Source of the DNA: Roseiterribacter gracilis
GTDB lineage: Bacteria > Pseudomonadota > Alphaproteobacteria > BOG-932 > Roseiterribacteraceae
Direction: 5' to 3'
Assembly: GCA_018332375.1 (NCBI GenBank)
Contig: BOPV01000001.1
Coordinates: 1,860,001 to 1,924,000, forward strand
DNA: 64,000 bases
The notes beneath the pieces are model-generated. The model was not told the DNA's origin. It saw only the letters and a list, made by a program, of their open reading frames with translations, and ran no database searches. Shown here one piece after another: positions 35,603 through 44,507 of the stretch (positions within the stretch are counted from its first letter, which is position 1; each line of letters starts with the position of its first letter). Position numbers and translations under genes: made by a program.

Positions 35603-35802
35603 TGTCTGCTCCATGTTTCGAATGGCGCCGCACCTTGCAGCACCGTGTTGAAGTTTGACGCTCTGCAGCGTCGTCGGGAGCAACTTCGATCTGCCGCGCG
35701 CGAGGTCACGTGCGCAGCCATGCAGTGTTGGAAGCACAGAAACGACGTAACCTTTTTGTCGCCCCCGCATGCCTACGACCAAGCGCACACCAGGAAGGTC
35801 CG

Positions 35803-36933
35803 CTATAGAAACGATAGCTGCGCTGTCGGTACGCGGAATTTGCTGCAATCCAGCGCGCGGCGCGGTGTATCGAGACCCAACCGTTTCACCGCCAAGCGGA
35901 AGCGCGCCTGAATCGCCTCTGCCACCGGGCCGGTACCAGCCATGCGCGTACCGAATTCCGGATCGTTGAGTTTGCCGTCGCGACATTGCCGGATCAGGCT
36001 CAACACGCGCGCTGCGCGGTCGGGCGCGTGCGCGGTCAGCCATTCCTGAAACAGATCTTTGATCTCATACGGCAGACGCACCAGGGTCATGCCCGCGCGC
36101 GTTGCGCCCGCTTCGCGCGCCGCTTCCAGGATCGCTTCCAGCTCGTGACAGGTCAGGCCCGGAATGACCGGCGCGCTCATCACCATCACCGGCACCCCGG
36201 CTTCGGCGGCCTGGCGGATGGCTGCGATACGTTTGGGCGGCGTTGCGGCGCGCGGCTCCATCGAGCGCGCTAATGCCGGATCGAGCGTCGTAATCGACAG
36301 GCCGATCGCAGCCAGGTTTTCGCGCGCCATCTGGGACAGAATGTCCAGGTCGCGCGTCACCAGCGCCGACTTGGTCAGGATCGTCACCGGATGACGAAAC
36401 TCCCACAGCACTTCGAGCAGGCGGCGCGTCAGCTCCAATTTGCGTTCGATCGGCTGATACGCGTCGGTGTTGATGCCGAGCGTGATCGGCATCGGCTTGT
36501 AGCCGCGTGCCGACAATTCCGCGCGCAACCGGTCTGGCGCATCGGGCTTGTGGAACAGCCGCGTTTCGAAATCGAGGCCGGGCGACAAATTCAGATAGGC
36601 ATGCGTCGGCCGCGCGAAACAGTAGATGCAGCCGTGCTCACAGCCTTTGAACGGATTGACCGAGCGATCGAACCCGATATCGGGCGAGCTGTTGTAGCTG
36701 ATGACTTTGCGCGCCGTGTCGATGCCCAGCACGGTGGTCAGCGGCGAATCTTCTTCGTCGTCGCGCCCGTCCATCCAGCCGTCATCGACCGAAACAGCCT
36801 GCTGCAGCTCGAACCGGCCGCTTTTGCCGTTGGTGACCGCGCCGCGCCCCTTGGTCGCCTGCGCCGGCAATGTGTCGAGATGCTGCCGGACTTTGGCGGC
36901 AAGTCCGGGATGAAGCTGGGTTCGGTCAGGCAT
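35803..36933 (-). CDS. PA0069-family radical SAM protein
   Basis: 376 residues. Radical SAM iron-sulfur motif CEHGCIYC (CxxxCxxC) at about residues 97-104 in NPFKGCEHGCIYCFARPTH, with the TIM-barrel partner segments ITLGINTDAYQPIER, ILTKSALVTRDLDIL and MVMSAPVIPGLT. Related to the spore photoproduct lyase-like/Rv2578c group; reaction unknown. Divergent from the MFS gene; the 111-bp gap holds a perfect 17-bp palindrome. The 200 bp downstream (35603-35802) holds only the leader of small secreted protein copy 2. Confidence 0.92.
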   Translation of the reverse strand: MPDRTQLHPGLAAKVRQHLDTLPAQATKGRGAVTNGKSGRFELQQAVSVDDGWMDGRDDEEDSPLTTVLGIDTARKVISYNSSPDIGFDRSVNPFKGCEHGCIYCFARPTHAYLNLSPGLDFETRLFHKPDAPDRLRAELSARGYKPMPITLGINTDAYQPIERKLELTRRLLEVLWEFRHPVTILTKSALVTRDLDILSQMARENLAAIGLSITTLDPALARSMEPRAATPPKRIAAIRQAAEAGVPVMVMSAPVIPGLTCHELEAILEAAREAGATRAGMTLVRLPYEIKDLFQEWLTAHAPDRAARVLSLIRQCRDGKLNDPEFGTRMAGTGPVAEAIQARFRLAVKRLGLDTPRRALDCSKFRVPTAQLSFL

Positions 36934-36976
36934 CCGCTGAGGCTAGCGGCCAAATGAGAACATAGCAAGAACATCG

Positions 36977-36993
36977 TGACGGATGATCCGTCA
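36977..36993. promoter_or_regulatory. Perfect 17-bp palindrome, candidate operator
   Basis: TGACGGAT-G-ATCCGTCA is a perfect inverted repeat in the gap between the radical SAM gene (start 36933) and the MFS gene (start 37045), 52 bp upstream of the MFS start. Size and symmetry fit a dimeric repressor site. Confidence 0.55.
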
Positions 36994-37044
36994 GGGTCAT
37001 GGCCCCATGAGCAGATCTCGCTCGTGCTCGCGCGGCGGAACGCC

Positions 37045-38250
37045 ATGATCGCGGCCATGACTGATCGTTCGCGACTCACTTTCGCAATTTTTGCGTCCGG
37101 CCTGGTGCTCAGCGTCGTGTTCGGCGCGCGCCAATCGTTCGGACTCTTCGCAGAGTCGTTCGCGACGACGCGGCAGATCCCGCTATCGAGCTACGCGCTG
37201 GCGATCGCGGTGCAGAATCTGCTGTGGGGCATCGCGCAACCGTTTGCGGGCGCGATCAACGATCGCCGCGGTCCGCTGCCGGTGATCGCAGTCGGCGCGC
37301 TGTTTTACATTGCGGGCCTGCTGATCGCGGCCAACGCGACGACCAGCCTCGAAGTCATTCTCGGCATGGGCGTGCTGGTCGGGATTGGTCTTGCCGGTAC
37401 GACGCAGGGTGTGGTGCTGACCGCGCTCGGCAAAATCGCGACGCCTGCCAATCGCAACGGCGTGATGGGACTCGCCGCGGCAATCGGTTCGATCGGCATG
37501 ATCGTGATGGTGCCGCTGGCGCAGACGCAGCTTGCCGCCAACGGCATTGCCGTGTCGCTGTCGATCCTGGCTGCGTTGATCGTGCTTGCAGCACCCGCGG
37601 GCATCTTGTTGCGCAGCAAGACGCCGCCGTCTGCGAACCGTCCCGATCTGATCGGCGCTGCACGACAGGCCTTCGCCGAACCTGGTTTCATTCTGCTGAC
37701 GCTCGGCTTCTTCACCTGCGGCTTCCATCTCGCCTTCATGGTGACCCACCTGCCCGGCTATCTCGCGCTATGTAGTGTTCAGCCGCACGTCGCGGGCACG
37801 GCATTGGCGCTGGTCGGCGTGTTCAATGCGATCGGCAGTTTCGCGGTCGGCTGGATCAGCGATCGCGTCCCGCCGCATCGCGTGCTGGGCTGGCTCTATG
37901 CCGGACGCGCGGTCGCGATCGCGCTGTTCTTCTTCCTGCCGAAAACTGAGGTCGGCACCTACGCCTTTGCCGGCGCGATGGGGCTGATGTGGTTGTCGAC
38001 GATTCCGCCGACCAACGGTGTGATCGCGCGCTTCTTCGGCATGCATAATCTCGGCGGCCTGTTCGGCGTCACCTTTTTCAGCCACCAGATCGGTTCGTTC
38101 CTGGGCGCCTGGGCCGGTGGTCTGGCGGTCGATTTCGCCGGCAACTACGACTCGATCTGGGTCGCGTCGATTGCGATGGGCCTGATTGCGTCGGCGCTGA
38201 ACTTCTCGATCTCGCTGCCGGATCGTCCGCCCGCTTTTAGCCCTGCTTGA
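37045..38250 (+). CDS. MFS transporter
   Basis: 401 residues with 12 predicted membrane helices. The cytosolic motif between helices 2 and 3 is GAINDRRGPLPVI (MFS motif A type). General resemblance is to oxalate/formate- and monocarboxylate-type MFS carriers; substrate unknown. ATG 37045 is favoured, with ATG 37057 possible. The longer in-frame GTG start at 36976 would place the 17-bp palindrome inside the coding region and adds a non-membrane tail. Its stop overlaps the convergent lysR stop by 14 bp. Confidence 0.87.
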   Translation: MIAAMTDRSRLTFAIFASGLVLSVVFGARQSFGLFAESFATTRQIPLSSYALAIAVQNLLWGIAQPFAGAINDRRGPLPVIAVGALFYIAGLLIAANATTSLEVILGMGVLVGIGLAGTTQGVVLTALGKIATPANRNGVMGLAAAIGSIGMIVMVPLAQTQLAANGIAVSLSILAALIVLAAPAGILLRSKTPPSANRPDLIGAARQAFAEPGFILLTLGFFTCGFHLAFMVTHLPGYLALCSVQPHVAGTALALVGVFNAIGSFAVGWISDRVPPHRVLGWLYAGRAVAIALFFFLPKTEVGTYAFAGAMGLMWLSTIPPTNGVIARFFGMHNLGGLFGVTFFSHQIGSFLGAWAGGLAVDFAGNYDSIWVASIAMGLIASALNFSISLPDRPPAFSPA

Positions 38251-39121
38251 GCGTATCCATCAGCCAGCTTTCGAACGACAGAACTTCGGTGCGTGGGTTC
38301 GCGTCGTCCGAACGCACCAGCCAGAAGCCGCTTTCGAGCTGCACTTCGTGATCGGACAGCGGCACCAGCCGGCCTGATTCCAATTCGTCGTCGACCATCG
38401 GACGGCGTCCTAGCGCAACGCCGTAGCCGCGTACCGCGGCTTCCATCGTCAGATGAATGTTGTCGAAGCGCAGCGGTGCGCGCGGCAGCGGCGTGACTTG
38501 TCCGGTCGCGTGGAACCACACGTCCCAATCTTCGCTAACGCCGGTGATGCGCAACAACTGCCCGTTGGCGACAAACGACTCACGCTTGCCGCCCAGCCGC
38601 TCGGCGACATAGGAAGGCGACGCAACCGGCACCAGGCGCGGGCGCAGCAACAAGGTTGCGACCGTACCCGGCGCCGCATTGCGCTGCATGCGCACCGCGA
38701 GGTCGATCCGTTCGGCGGCGAGGTCGACATGGCGCGGCGTCGTATCGACCGCGACGTCGATGCCGGGATAGAGCGCGCGAAACGCATCGAGCCGCGGTAG
38801 CAGCAATTTCAACGCAAAGACCGGCGCGCAGGTGATGCGCACGATGCGTGCGCCGCCACGACCGGGCAGCGACGCGGCGCCGTCCGCGACCAGACGCAAC
38901 GCTTCGCGCACTTGCGGCAGATAGGCTTCGCCGGCCGAGGTCAGTGACAGACCGCGCGCGCCGCGCGCAAACAGCGGCATGCCCAACCAGTCTTCGAGCG
39001 ATTGGATACCGTGGCTGACCGCGCTGGGCGTCACGTGAAGTTCGGCAGCCGCTTCGCGAAAGCTGAGACGGCGGCCGGCGGCTTCGAACAGGCGGAGGGT
39101 AGAGAGCGGCGGGAGCTGCAT
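38237..39121 (-). CDS. LysR-family regulator (GcvA-like)
   Basis: 294 residues. N-terminal winged helix (PPLSTLRLFEAAGRRLSFRE, AAELHVTPSAVSHGIQSLED) and C-terminal periplasmic-binding-like inducer domain starting ARIVRITCAPVFALKLLLPR. The LRLFEAAGR start and SAVSHGI recognition helix resemble the GcvA/AmpR branch. It is 33 bp downstream of the dehydratase gene on the same strand, so it may control that operon; the effector is unknown. Confidence 0.9.
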   Translation of the reverse strand: MQLPPLSTLRLFEAAGRRLSFREAAAELHVTPSAVSHGIQSLEDWLGMPLFARGARGLSLTSAGEAYLPQVREALRLVADGAASLPGRGGARIVRITCAPVFALKLLLPRLDAFRALYPGIDVAVDTTPRHVDLAAERIDLAVRMQRNAAPGTVATLLLRPRLVPVASPSYVAERLGGKRESFVANGQLLRITGVSEDWDVWFHATGQVTPLPRAPLRFDNIHLTMEAAVRGYGVALGRRPMVDDELESGRLVPLSDHEVQLESGFWLVRSDDANPRTEVLSFESWLMDTLKQG

Positions 39122-39154
39122 GGTGCTAGCCTAGACACAGCAGATGAAATTCCG

Positions 39155-40108
39155 TCATGCCGGAATCGAATGGGCCAGGATCGCTTGTAGATGGGTGGTA
39201 TCGAGATGGCCGCCGGAAATGATGCAGACGGTCGGCCCGTCACAACCAGCAAGCGCAGCCGCAACCGGTGCTGCGCCGGCGCCTTCGGCAACAACGTGAT
39301 GCCGTTCGACCAGCAAACGAATGGCTGAAGCTGTTTCGGCCAGCGTTGTTGAAACAGCGCCATCCAACAGGCTCTGCACCAGCGGCCACATCGGATCGAG
39401 CACGCGACGGCTACCCATGCCAGTGACGAAGCTGGGCTTCATCTCGACCGTGACCGGCACACCGGCCTGAAACGCGGCCGCAACCGGCATTGCCGCTTCG
39501 GTCTCGACCGCGAAGACGCGAATGTCGGGTCGGTAGGCTTTGACCGCGGCCGCGATCCCAACCGCAAGCCCGCCGCCGCCGTATGGCACGAGCACGTTCG
39601 CCATCGCGGGCAGATCTTCGATCAGCTCGAGCCCGATCGTCGCGTTGCCCGCCAGCACCGCCGGCTCCATCACCGGATGAATGAAGTTGGCGCCAAACCC
39701 GTTCGCATGCGGCGCTTCCATCACGCGCCACCAATCTTCGTACGACCGAATATCGAGCGCGACGCCGAGCTTCTCCAGCGCCTGCAGCTTGCTCGTCGCG
39801 GCGCTGTCGGGAACCACCGACGTAACGCGCACGCCGATCTGCTTGGCGGCATAACCCAGCCCTTGCGCGAAATTGCCGGCGCTGGCGGTGACGACGCCGT
39901 CGCGGCGCACCTCGTCGGGCAACGACAAAAGCGCGTTGGCGCCGCAACGGATCTTGAACGACCCGATCGGCTGCAACTGTTCGAGCTTGCAATAGATCTC
40001 GTCAGGGCCGTCGTGTTTCAGACGAACCAGCGGCGTACGCAAGGCGATGCCGCGAATGCGCGCGCGCGCCGCGTCGATCTCGTCCCGCGTCGGCGCGCGC
40101 AGAGTCAT
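39155..40108 (-). CDS. PLP-dependent threonine/serine dehydratase-family enzyme
   Basis: 317 residues, fold type II PLP enzyme without the ACT regulatory domain, so catabolic-type. The PLP-binding Lys is in PIGSFKIRCGAN and the phosphate-binding Gly loop in PYGGGGLAVGI. Two positions differ from the usual threonine dehydratase: SFKxRGA reads SFKIRCGA, and the SAGNHAQG loop reads SAGNFAQG. The enzyme may therefore be a racemase, a hydroxy-amino-acid dehydratase or another beta-eliminase. ATG overlaps the thioesterase stop (ATGA). Confidence 0.87.
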   Translation of the reverse strand: MTLRAPTRDEIDAARARIRGIALRTPLVRLKHDGPDEIYCKLEQLQPIGSFKIRCGANALLSLPDEVRRDGVVTASAGNFAQGLGYAAKQIGVRVTSVVPDSAATSKLQALEKLGVALDIRSYEDWWRVMEAPHANGFGANFIHPVMEPAVLAGNATIGLELIEDLPAMANVLVPYGGGGLAVGIAAAVKAYRPDIRVFAVETEAAMPVAAAFQAGVPVTVEMKPSFVTGMGSRRVLDPMWPLVQSLLDGAVSTTLAETASAIRLLVERHHVVAEGAGAAPVAAALAGCDGPTVCIISGGHLDTTHLQAILAHSIPA

Positions 40109-40512
40109 GGAATCGAATAGGTGCCGGTCGCGTGTGCGACCAGCGCGTCGCCGACATAAAGCGACACGTCGCCGACTGCGAGACGCCGCCCCAGCTTGAG
40201 CAGCTTGGCTTCGGCGCGCAGCGGAGCCTCGGCACCGGCGCGGCGCAGAAAGTTGAGCGTCATCGAGGTCGTCACCGCATTCTCAACCGGCCCGATCGCG
40301 CCCATCACCGCGGCGTAGAGCGCGAGATCGGCCAACATGAACAAGGTCGGCCCGGCCAAGGTGGCGCCCGGCCGCAGATGCGACGCGTCGACCGGCAGCA
40401 CCAACGTCGCGCTGCCATGCTCGATCGAGCGCACGTCGAGATTCAGCGCATGCGCGCTCGGCATGCCGCGTTCGAGGATCGCAAGAAATTCGGCGGGCGT
40501 TAGCTTACTCAA
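40105..40512 (-). CDS. PaaI-type hotdog thioesterase
   Basis: 135 residues from TTG 40512, which overlaps the pepN stop as TTGA. Hotdog fold with the PaaI-like core HLRPGATLAGPTLFMLADLA and ENAVTTSMTLNFLRRAGAEA. Hydrolyses acyl-CoA thioesters; specific substrate unknown. The frame is open further upstream only because it reads through pepN, and there is no ATG or GTG near the domain start, hence TTG. Confidence 0.87.
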   Translation of the reverse strand: MSKLTPAEFLAILERGMPSAHALNLDVRSIEHGSATLVLPVDASHLRPGATLAGPTLFMLADLALYAAVMGAIGPVENAVTTSMTLNFLRRAGAEAPLRAEAKLLKLGRRLAVGDVSLYVGDALVAHATGTYSIP

Positions 40513-43130
40513 GCCAGACTCTTCGAGACCGTTTCGTAGACGTCGCGCGACAGATCCGGCTTGGCTGCGATGCGTGTGAGCTGCGCACGCATATGTTCGC
40601 GCCACGGCTCGGCGAAGCGACGCCATTGTTTGAGCGGCCCCAGCAACCGGCTCGCCACTTGCGGATTGCGGCTGTCGAGATCGAGCACGATGTCGGCCAG
40701 CAGCCGGTAACCTTCGCCATCGGCGCGGTGAAAGCCGACAAAGTTCGACGCCGCATAGGCGCCGACCAACGAGCGCAAGCGGTTCGGGTTGCCCAGCGTA
40801 AAGTCAGGATGGTCGAGCAATTCACGCACGCGGGTCAGCGCTTCCGGACGACGCGCGGTTGCCTGCAACGCAAACCATTTGTCGATCGTCAGCGCGTCGC
40901 CGTGATGGCGCGTATAGAACGCATCCAGCACCGGTGCCGCAGCCGGCGCGTCAGCATCGACCAGCGCGCGCAGCGCGCCCATCCGTTCGGTCATGGTCGG
41001 CGCGTCGCGCGCCTGCGTCTCGGCCAGCGCGGTACGATGTTCGTCCGGCAGCACCATCAGCATCTGCAGCGATGCAACGCGCAGCGCACGGCGCCCGATC
41101 GAGGCTGCGTCGAACGCGATCGGCTCGTTCGTGTCGCAGGATTTGTAGACGTCCAGCAGCACGTCGCCCAATTCGCGGCTGACGGTTTCGTGCAAATGAT
41201 CGACCGCAGCCGCCAAGGCATCGGGCGCCACCTGATCGACGTCGAGCGCCAAGGTCGCTTCGTCGGGCAGTTCCAGCATCGCAGCGGCAAGACCGCGATC
41301 GACATTGGGATCGGACAAGGTCAGGCGCAGCGCAACCAGCAAGGCCGGCAGCGCGCGATCGTCGGCGCGACCGGTCAGATGCGCTTGCAAAGCGCGCAAC
41401 GCCAATTGCTGCGCCGCGTCCCAGCGGTTGAACGGATCGTTGTCGTGCCCGGCAAGAAAAGCGAGCGACGCCGCATCGAGATCGAGCTCCAACCGCACCG
41501 GCGCCGAATAGCCGCGCAGCAGCGACGGGATCGGCCGCGACGGTAGATTCTCGAACACGAAGCGCGCGCTCGGCTGATCCAAGGTCAGCACGGTCTCGAG
41601 CGTGCCTTGCGCGTCGAGCGCCAGCAGCTTGCCGTCGGTGCCGAACAAAGCGGTGCGCACTGGAATCACCAGCGGCTCTTTGTTCGGCTGGCCCGGCGTC
41701 GGCGCGGTCGATTGCGTCAGCTCGATTTCAAACTGGCGCGCAGCTTCGTCCCACGAGGTGCGCGCGGTGAGGCGCGGTGTACCCGCCTGACCGTACCAAC
41801 GACGAAAATCAGTGAGGTCGATGCCCGACGCATCTTGCAGCGCATCGACGAAGTCGTCGCACGTCACCGCGTTGCCGTCATTGCGCGTGAAATAGAGGTC
41901 GGTGCCCTTGCGGAATTTCTCCGGCCCCAACAGCGCCTGCAACATGCGCACGACTTCGGCGCCCTTCTCGTAGACGGTCGGCGTGTAGAAGTTGTTGATC
42001 TCGATATAGCTGTCGGGCCGGATTGGATGCGCGGTCGGGCCGGCATCTTCCGGGAACTGCGCCCGCCGCAACGTTTCGACGTCGCTGATCCGTTGCACCG
42101 CGGCGCCCGACTGGTCGGCCGAGAAACATTGGTCGCGATAGACGGTGAAACCCTCTTTCAGCGACAGTTGAAACCAGTCGCGGCACGTGACGCGGTTGCC
42201 CGACCAGTTGTGGAAATATTCGTGGGCGATGACGCCTTCGACGCCCTGATAGTCGAGGTCGGTCGAGATCTCTTTGTCGGCCAACACGTATTTCGTGTTG
42301 AAGATATTGAGGCCGGTATTCTCCATCGCGCCCATATTGAAGTCGGCGACGGCGACGATGTTGAACACGTCGTGTTCGTAGGCGCGGCCGTAGACGTCCT
42401 CGTCCCACTTCATCGACTTCTTCAGCGATTCCATCGCGTGGTCGAGCTTGCCCAGGTCGCGCCGATCGGCGTGGATGCGCAAGGTGACCTCGCGGCCGTG
42501 CATCGTCGTGAAGTGATCTTCGACCCAGCCGAGATCGCCCGCCACCAGCGCGAACAAATAGGCCGACTTGGGAAACGGATCGTCCCACACCGCAAAATGT
42601 CGGCCGTCTTCGAGATCGCCGCTTTCGATCGGATTGCCGTTCGACAACAACACCGGGCACGACGCGCGGTCGGCTTCGATGCGCACGGTGAACGGCGCCA
42701 TCACGTCGGGCCGGTCGATATAGGGCGTGATTTTGCGAAAGCCTTCGGGCTCGCACTGGGTGCAGAAGACGCCGCTGGAGCGGTACAGACCTTCCAGCGC
42801 GGTGTTCTGCGCCGGACGCAGCCGCGTCACGGTTTCGACCAGCAGCTCGTCCTTGTCGGCGGGAACGCGGATGGTTTCTTCGTCGCGTTCGTAGGCGGTT
42901 TCGACACCGTCGACGCGCAGCGACAGAATTTCGAGATCGGTCGCAGCATGCAGGTGAAGCACACCCTGTCCGGACTCATTCCGCGCAATGCGCAGCCGCG
43001 CCGCGACCGTGGTCGCCTCGTCGCGCAGATCGAAGGTCAAGGTGGCGCGGCGCACGGTATGTGCGGGCGGGCGGTACTCGTCGCGCCGGATGGTGCGCGG
43101 GGCGGTGGCAACAGCGTCCATGCGCGACAA
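40509..43130 (-). CDS. pepN: Aminopeptidase N (M1 family)
   Basis: 873 residues, the length of E. coli PepN. Zinc aminopeptidase that degrades peptides from cytosolic proteolysis. GAMEN substrate motif in NMGAMENTGLN and zinc site HEYFH with the second Glu in LKEGFT (AHEYFHNWSGNRVTCRDWF then QLSLKEGFTVYRDQC). Starts 83 bp from the divergent VOC gene and heads the pepN-thioesterase-dehydratase-lysR run. Confidence 0.97.
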   Translation of the reverse strand: MSRMDAVATAPRTIRRDEYRPPAHTVRRATLTFDLRDEATTVAARLRIARNESGQGVLHLHAATDLEILSLRVDGVETAYERDEETIRVPADKDELLVETVTRLRPAQNTALEGLYRSSGVFCTQCEPEGFRKITPYIDRPDVMAPFTVRIEADRASCPVLLSNGNPIESGDLEDGRHFAVWDDPFPKSAYLFALVAGDLGWVEDHFTTMHGREVTLRIHADRRDLGKLDHAMESLKKSMKWDEDVYGRAYEHDVFNIVAVADFNMGAMENTGLNIFNTKYVLADKEISTDLDYQGVEGVIAHEYFHNWSGNRVTCRDWFQLSLKEGFTVYRDQCFSADQSGAAVQRISDVETLRRAQFPEDAGPTAHPIRPDSYIEINNFYTPTVYEKGAEVVRMLQALLGPEKFRKGTDLYFTRNDGNAVTCDDFVDALQDASGIDLTDFRRWYGQAGTPRLTARTSWDEAARQFEIELTQSTAPTPGQPNKEPLVIPVRTALFGTDGKLLALDAQGTLETVLTLDQPSARFVFENLPSRPIPSLLRGYSAPVRLELDLDAASLAFLAGHDNDPFNRWDAAQQLALRALQAHLTGRADDRALPALLVALRLTLSDPNVDRGLAAAMLELPDEATLALDVDQVAPDALAAAVDHLHETVSRELGDVLLDVYKSCDTNEPIAFDAASIGRRALRVASLQMLMVLPDEHRTALAETQARDAPTMTERMGALRALVDADAPAAAPVLDAFYTRHHGDALTIDKWFALQATARRPEALTRVRELLDHPDFTLGNPNRLRSLVGAYAASNFVGFHRADGEGYRLLADIVLDLDSRNPQVASRLLGPLKQWRRFAEPWREHMRAQLTRIAAKPDLSRDVYETVSKSLA

Positions 43131-43213
43131 GTAGCGGGCGGAAGCGCGTTCGGCCAGCGGCTCGGCGCAGAGCCATGTTAATGTCCGGCAATCGGATGCG
43201 CTTGGAGGCCAAC

Positions 43214-43615
43214 ATGGCCATCGACGTGCGGGGCGTGGCCCCTTTGCTGCAGGTCTTCGACATGCCCCGCGCCATCGCGTTCTACCGCGACCGGTTGGGT
43301 TTCGAGCTGGTCAACGCCAGCGCCCCCGGCGACGAATGTAATTGGTGCATGCTGCGGCTGGGCGGGGCCTGGCTGATGCTGAACACCGCCTACGATCCCG
43401 ACGACGAACGGCCCGCGTCACCCGACCCGGCACGCCAGGCGGCGCATCGCGACACCGGCTTGTTTTTCGAATGTCCGGACGTCGACGCGGCCTTTGCGCA
43501 TCTGCGCGCGCAAGGGATCGACGTGGCGCCACCCAAAATCGCGCCCTATGGCATGAAACAGCTCTACGTCGTCGATCCCGACGGCTTCGAGCTGTGTTTC
43601 CAGCACCACGCCTAA
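43214..43615 (+). CDS. VOC (glyoxalase/bleomycin-resistance fold) protein
   Basis: 133 residues with the paired beta-alpha-beta-beta-beta units of the VOC fold: VAPLLQVFDMPRAIAFYRDR and LFFECPDVDAAFAHLRAQGI, ending LYVVDPDGFELCFQ with the C-terminal metal-ligand Glu. ATG 43214 has a strong GGAGG five bases upstream. Small VOC proteins are dioxygenases, isomerases or binding proteins; which is not clear. The stop codon overlaps that of the convergent thioesterase. Confidence 0.87.
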   Translation: MAIDVRGVAPLLQVFDMPRAIAFYRDRLGFELVNASAPGDECNWCMLRLGGAWLMLNTAYDPDDERPASPDPARQAAHRDTGLFFECPDVDAAFAHLRAQGIDVAPPKIAPYGMKQLYVVDPDGFELCFQHHA

Positions 43616-44028
43616 CTGTAGGTCGCTAGCTTGGCTTTTTCGTCGTCGGTCAGTTCGACCGGCCGCTTGGTCGCTGCTGCCATCCGCACCTGCACTGCCG
43701 TGCTGGTCGCAACGCACCGCGCGCCGTCGAACACTGCGCTTTCGAGCGTGAATGAGGTGCGGCCGATTTTCGAGACGCGCAGACCGACGCGGATGCTGGC
43801 GCCGTACATCGTCTCGGCGTGGTAATCGACTTCGATCCGCACCAGCACGCCGTATTTGCCGCTGCTGGGATCGATCCAACCGATCGAACGGAAGAAGTCG
43901 AAACGACAGCCTTCGATATAGACATTGTAGGCGTTGTTGTTGATGTGGCCCTGCGCGTCGATATCGGCAAAGCGCACGCGCTCGTCGATCCAGAATTTGT
44001 ACGCGCTGGCGTCCTGTGAAGCGGTCAT
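43612..44028 (-). CDS. YbgC/FadM-type acyl-CoA thioesterase
   Basis: 138 residues, hotdog fold. Catalytic Asp in RFADIDAQGHINNNAYNVYI (DxDxxGHxNN motif). Hydrolyses short- or medium-chain acyl-CoA. ATG overlaps the upstream secreted-protein stop (ATGA), so it is the last gene of the obgE-proB-coupled run. Its TAG overlaps the TAA of the convergent VOC gene within four bases (CTAA). Confidence 0.92.
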   Translation of the reverse strand: MTASQDASAYKFWIDERVRFADIDAQGHINNNAYNVYIEGCRFDFFRSIGWIDPSSGKYGVLVRIEVDYHAETMYGASIRVGLRVSKIGRTSFTLESAVFDGARCVATSTAVQVRMAAATKRPVELTDDEKAKLATYS

Positions 44029-44507
44029 CGCAACGGCTCTTTCTCCAGCTCCAACACCAGCACTTCATCGCCATTGTCGCGGCTGGTTGCGGTCAGCAAT
44101 CGCACGACGCCGTCGGTTGCATCCCAGCGGCGGCGGATCACCGTCTTTTCGGTCGGCGCGCCGCGCTGGATTTCGATCGCCTCGGCCAAGGCGGTGAAGG
44201 TCAATTCGGGCGACGGGGTGAATTCCAACCGCACGCGCGCGCGGCCGTCGGCGGCAAAGCGCGCCATCGCGCTACGCACCCAAACCGAGCTGCCGGCGCC
44301 CGCGTCGGTGAACAAGATGACCGGCGTCGTCGCGCGACGCTTCAAGCGCACGACCGGCGAGAAACGCTGCTCGATCGTATCTTCGCGCAGCGTCTGCGGC
44401 AGATCGGGCGCTGCAACCACGGCTGCAATCTTCTCTGCGGGACCGATCGCAGCCTGCGCCGTGACCGGCAGCAACAGCAGCGCGAGAAGAGCAACGACGT
44501 GCTTCAT
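44025..44507 (-). CDS. Secreted protein of unknown function, tandem paralogue A
   Basis: 160 residues. Signal peptide MKHVVALLALLLLPVTAQA followed by one small domain. It aligns with the adjacent paralogue B in several blocks: KIAAVVAAPDLPQTLREDTI against KIAASRDLPGSLHPDTI, RARVRLEFTPSPELTF against KARVQLEFAASPDLTF, and a shared C-terminal VLVLELE. No known domain recognised; predicted periplasmic. Starts one base after paralogue B ends. Confidence 0.85.
   Translation of the reverse strand: MKHVVALLALLLLPVTAQAAIGPAEKIAAVVAAPDLPQTLREDTIEQRFSPVVRLKRRATTPVILFTDAGAGSSVWVRSAMARFAADGRARVRLEFTPSPELTFTALAEAIEIQRGAPTEKTVIRRRWDATDGVVRLLTATSRDNGDEVLVLELEKEPLR

Noticed and set aside
36976..37044. Longer start for the MFS transporter (GTG at 36976)
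   Set aside because: Would place a perfect operator-like palindrome in the coding sequence and adds a non-membrane tail not expected in MFS proteins.
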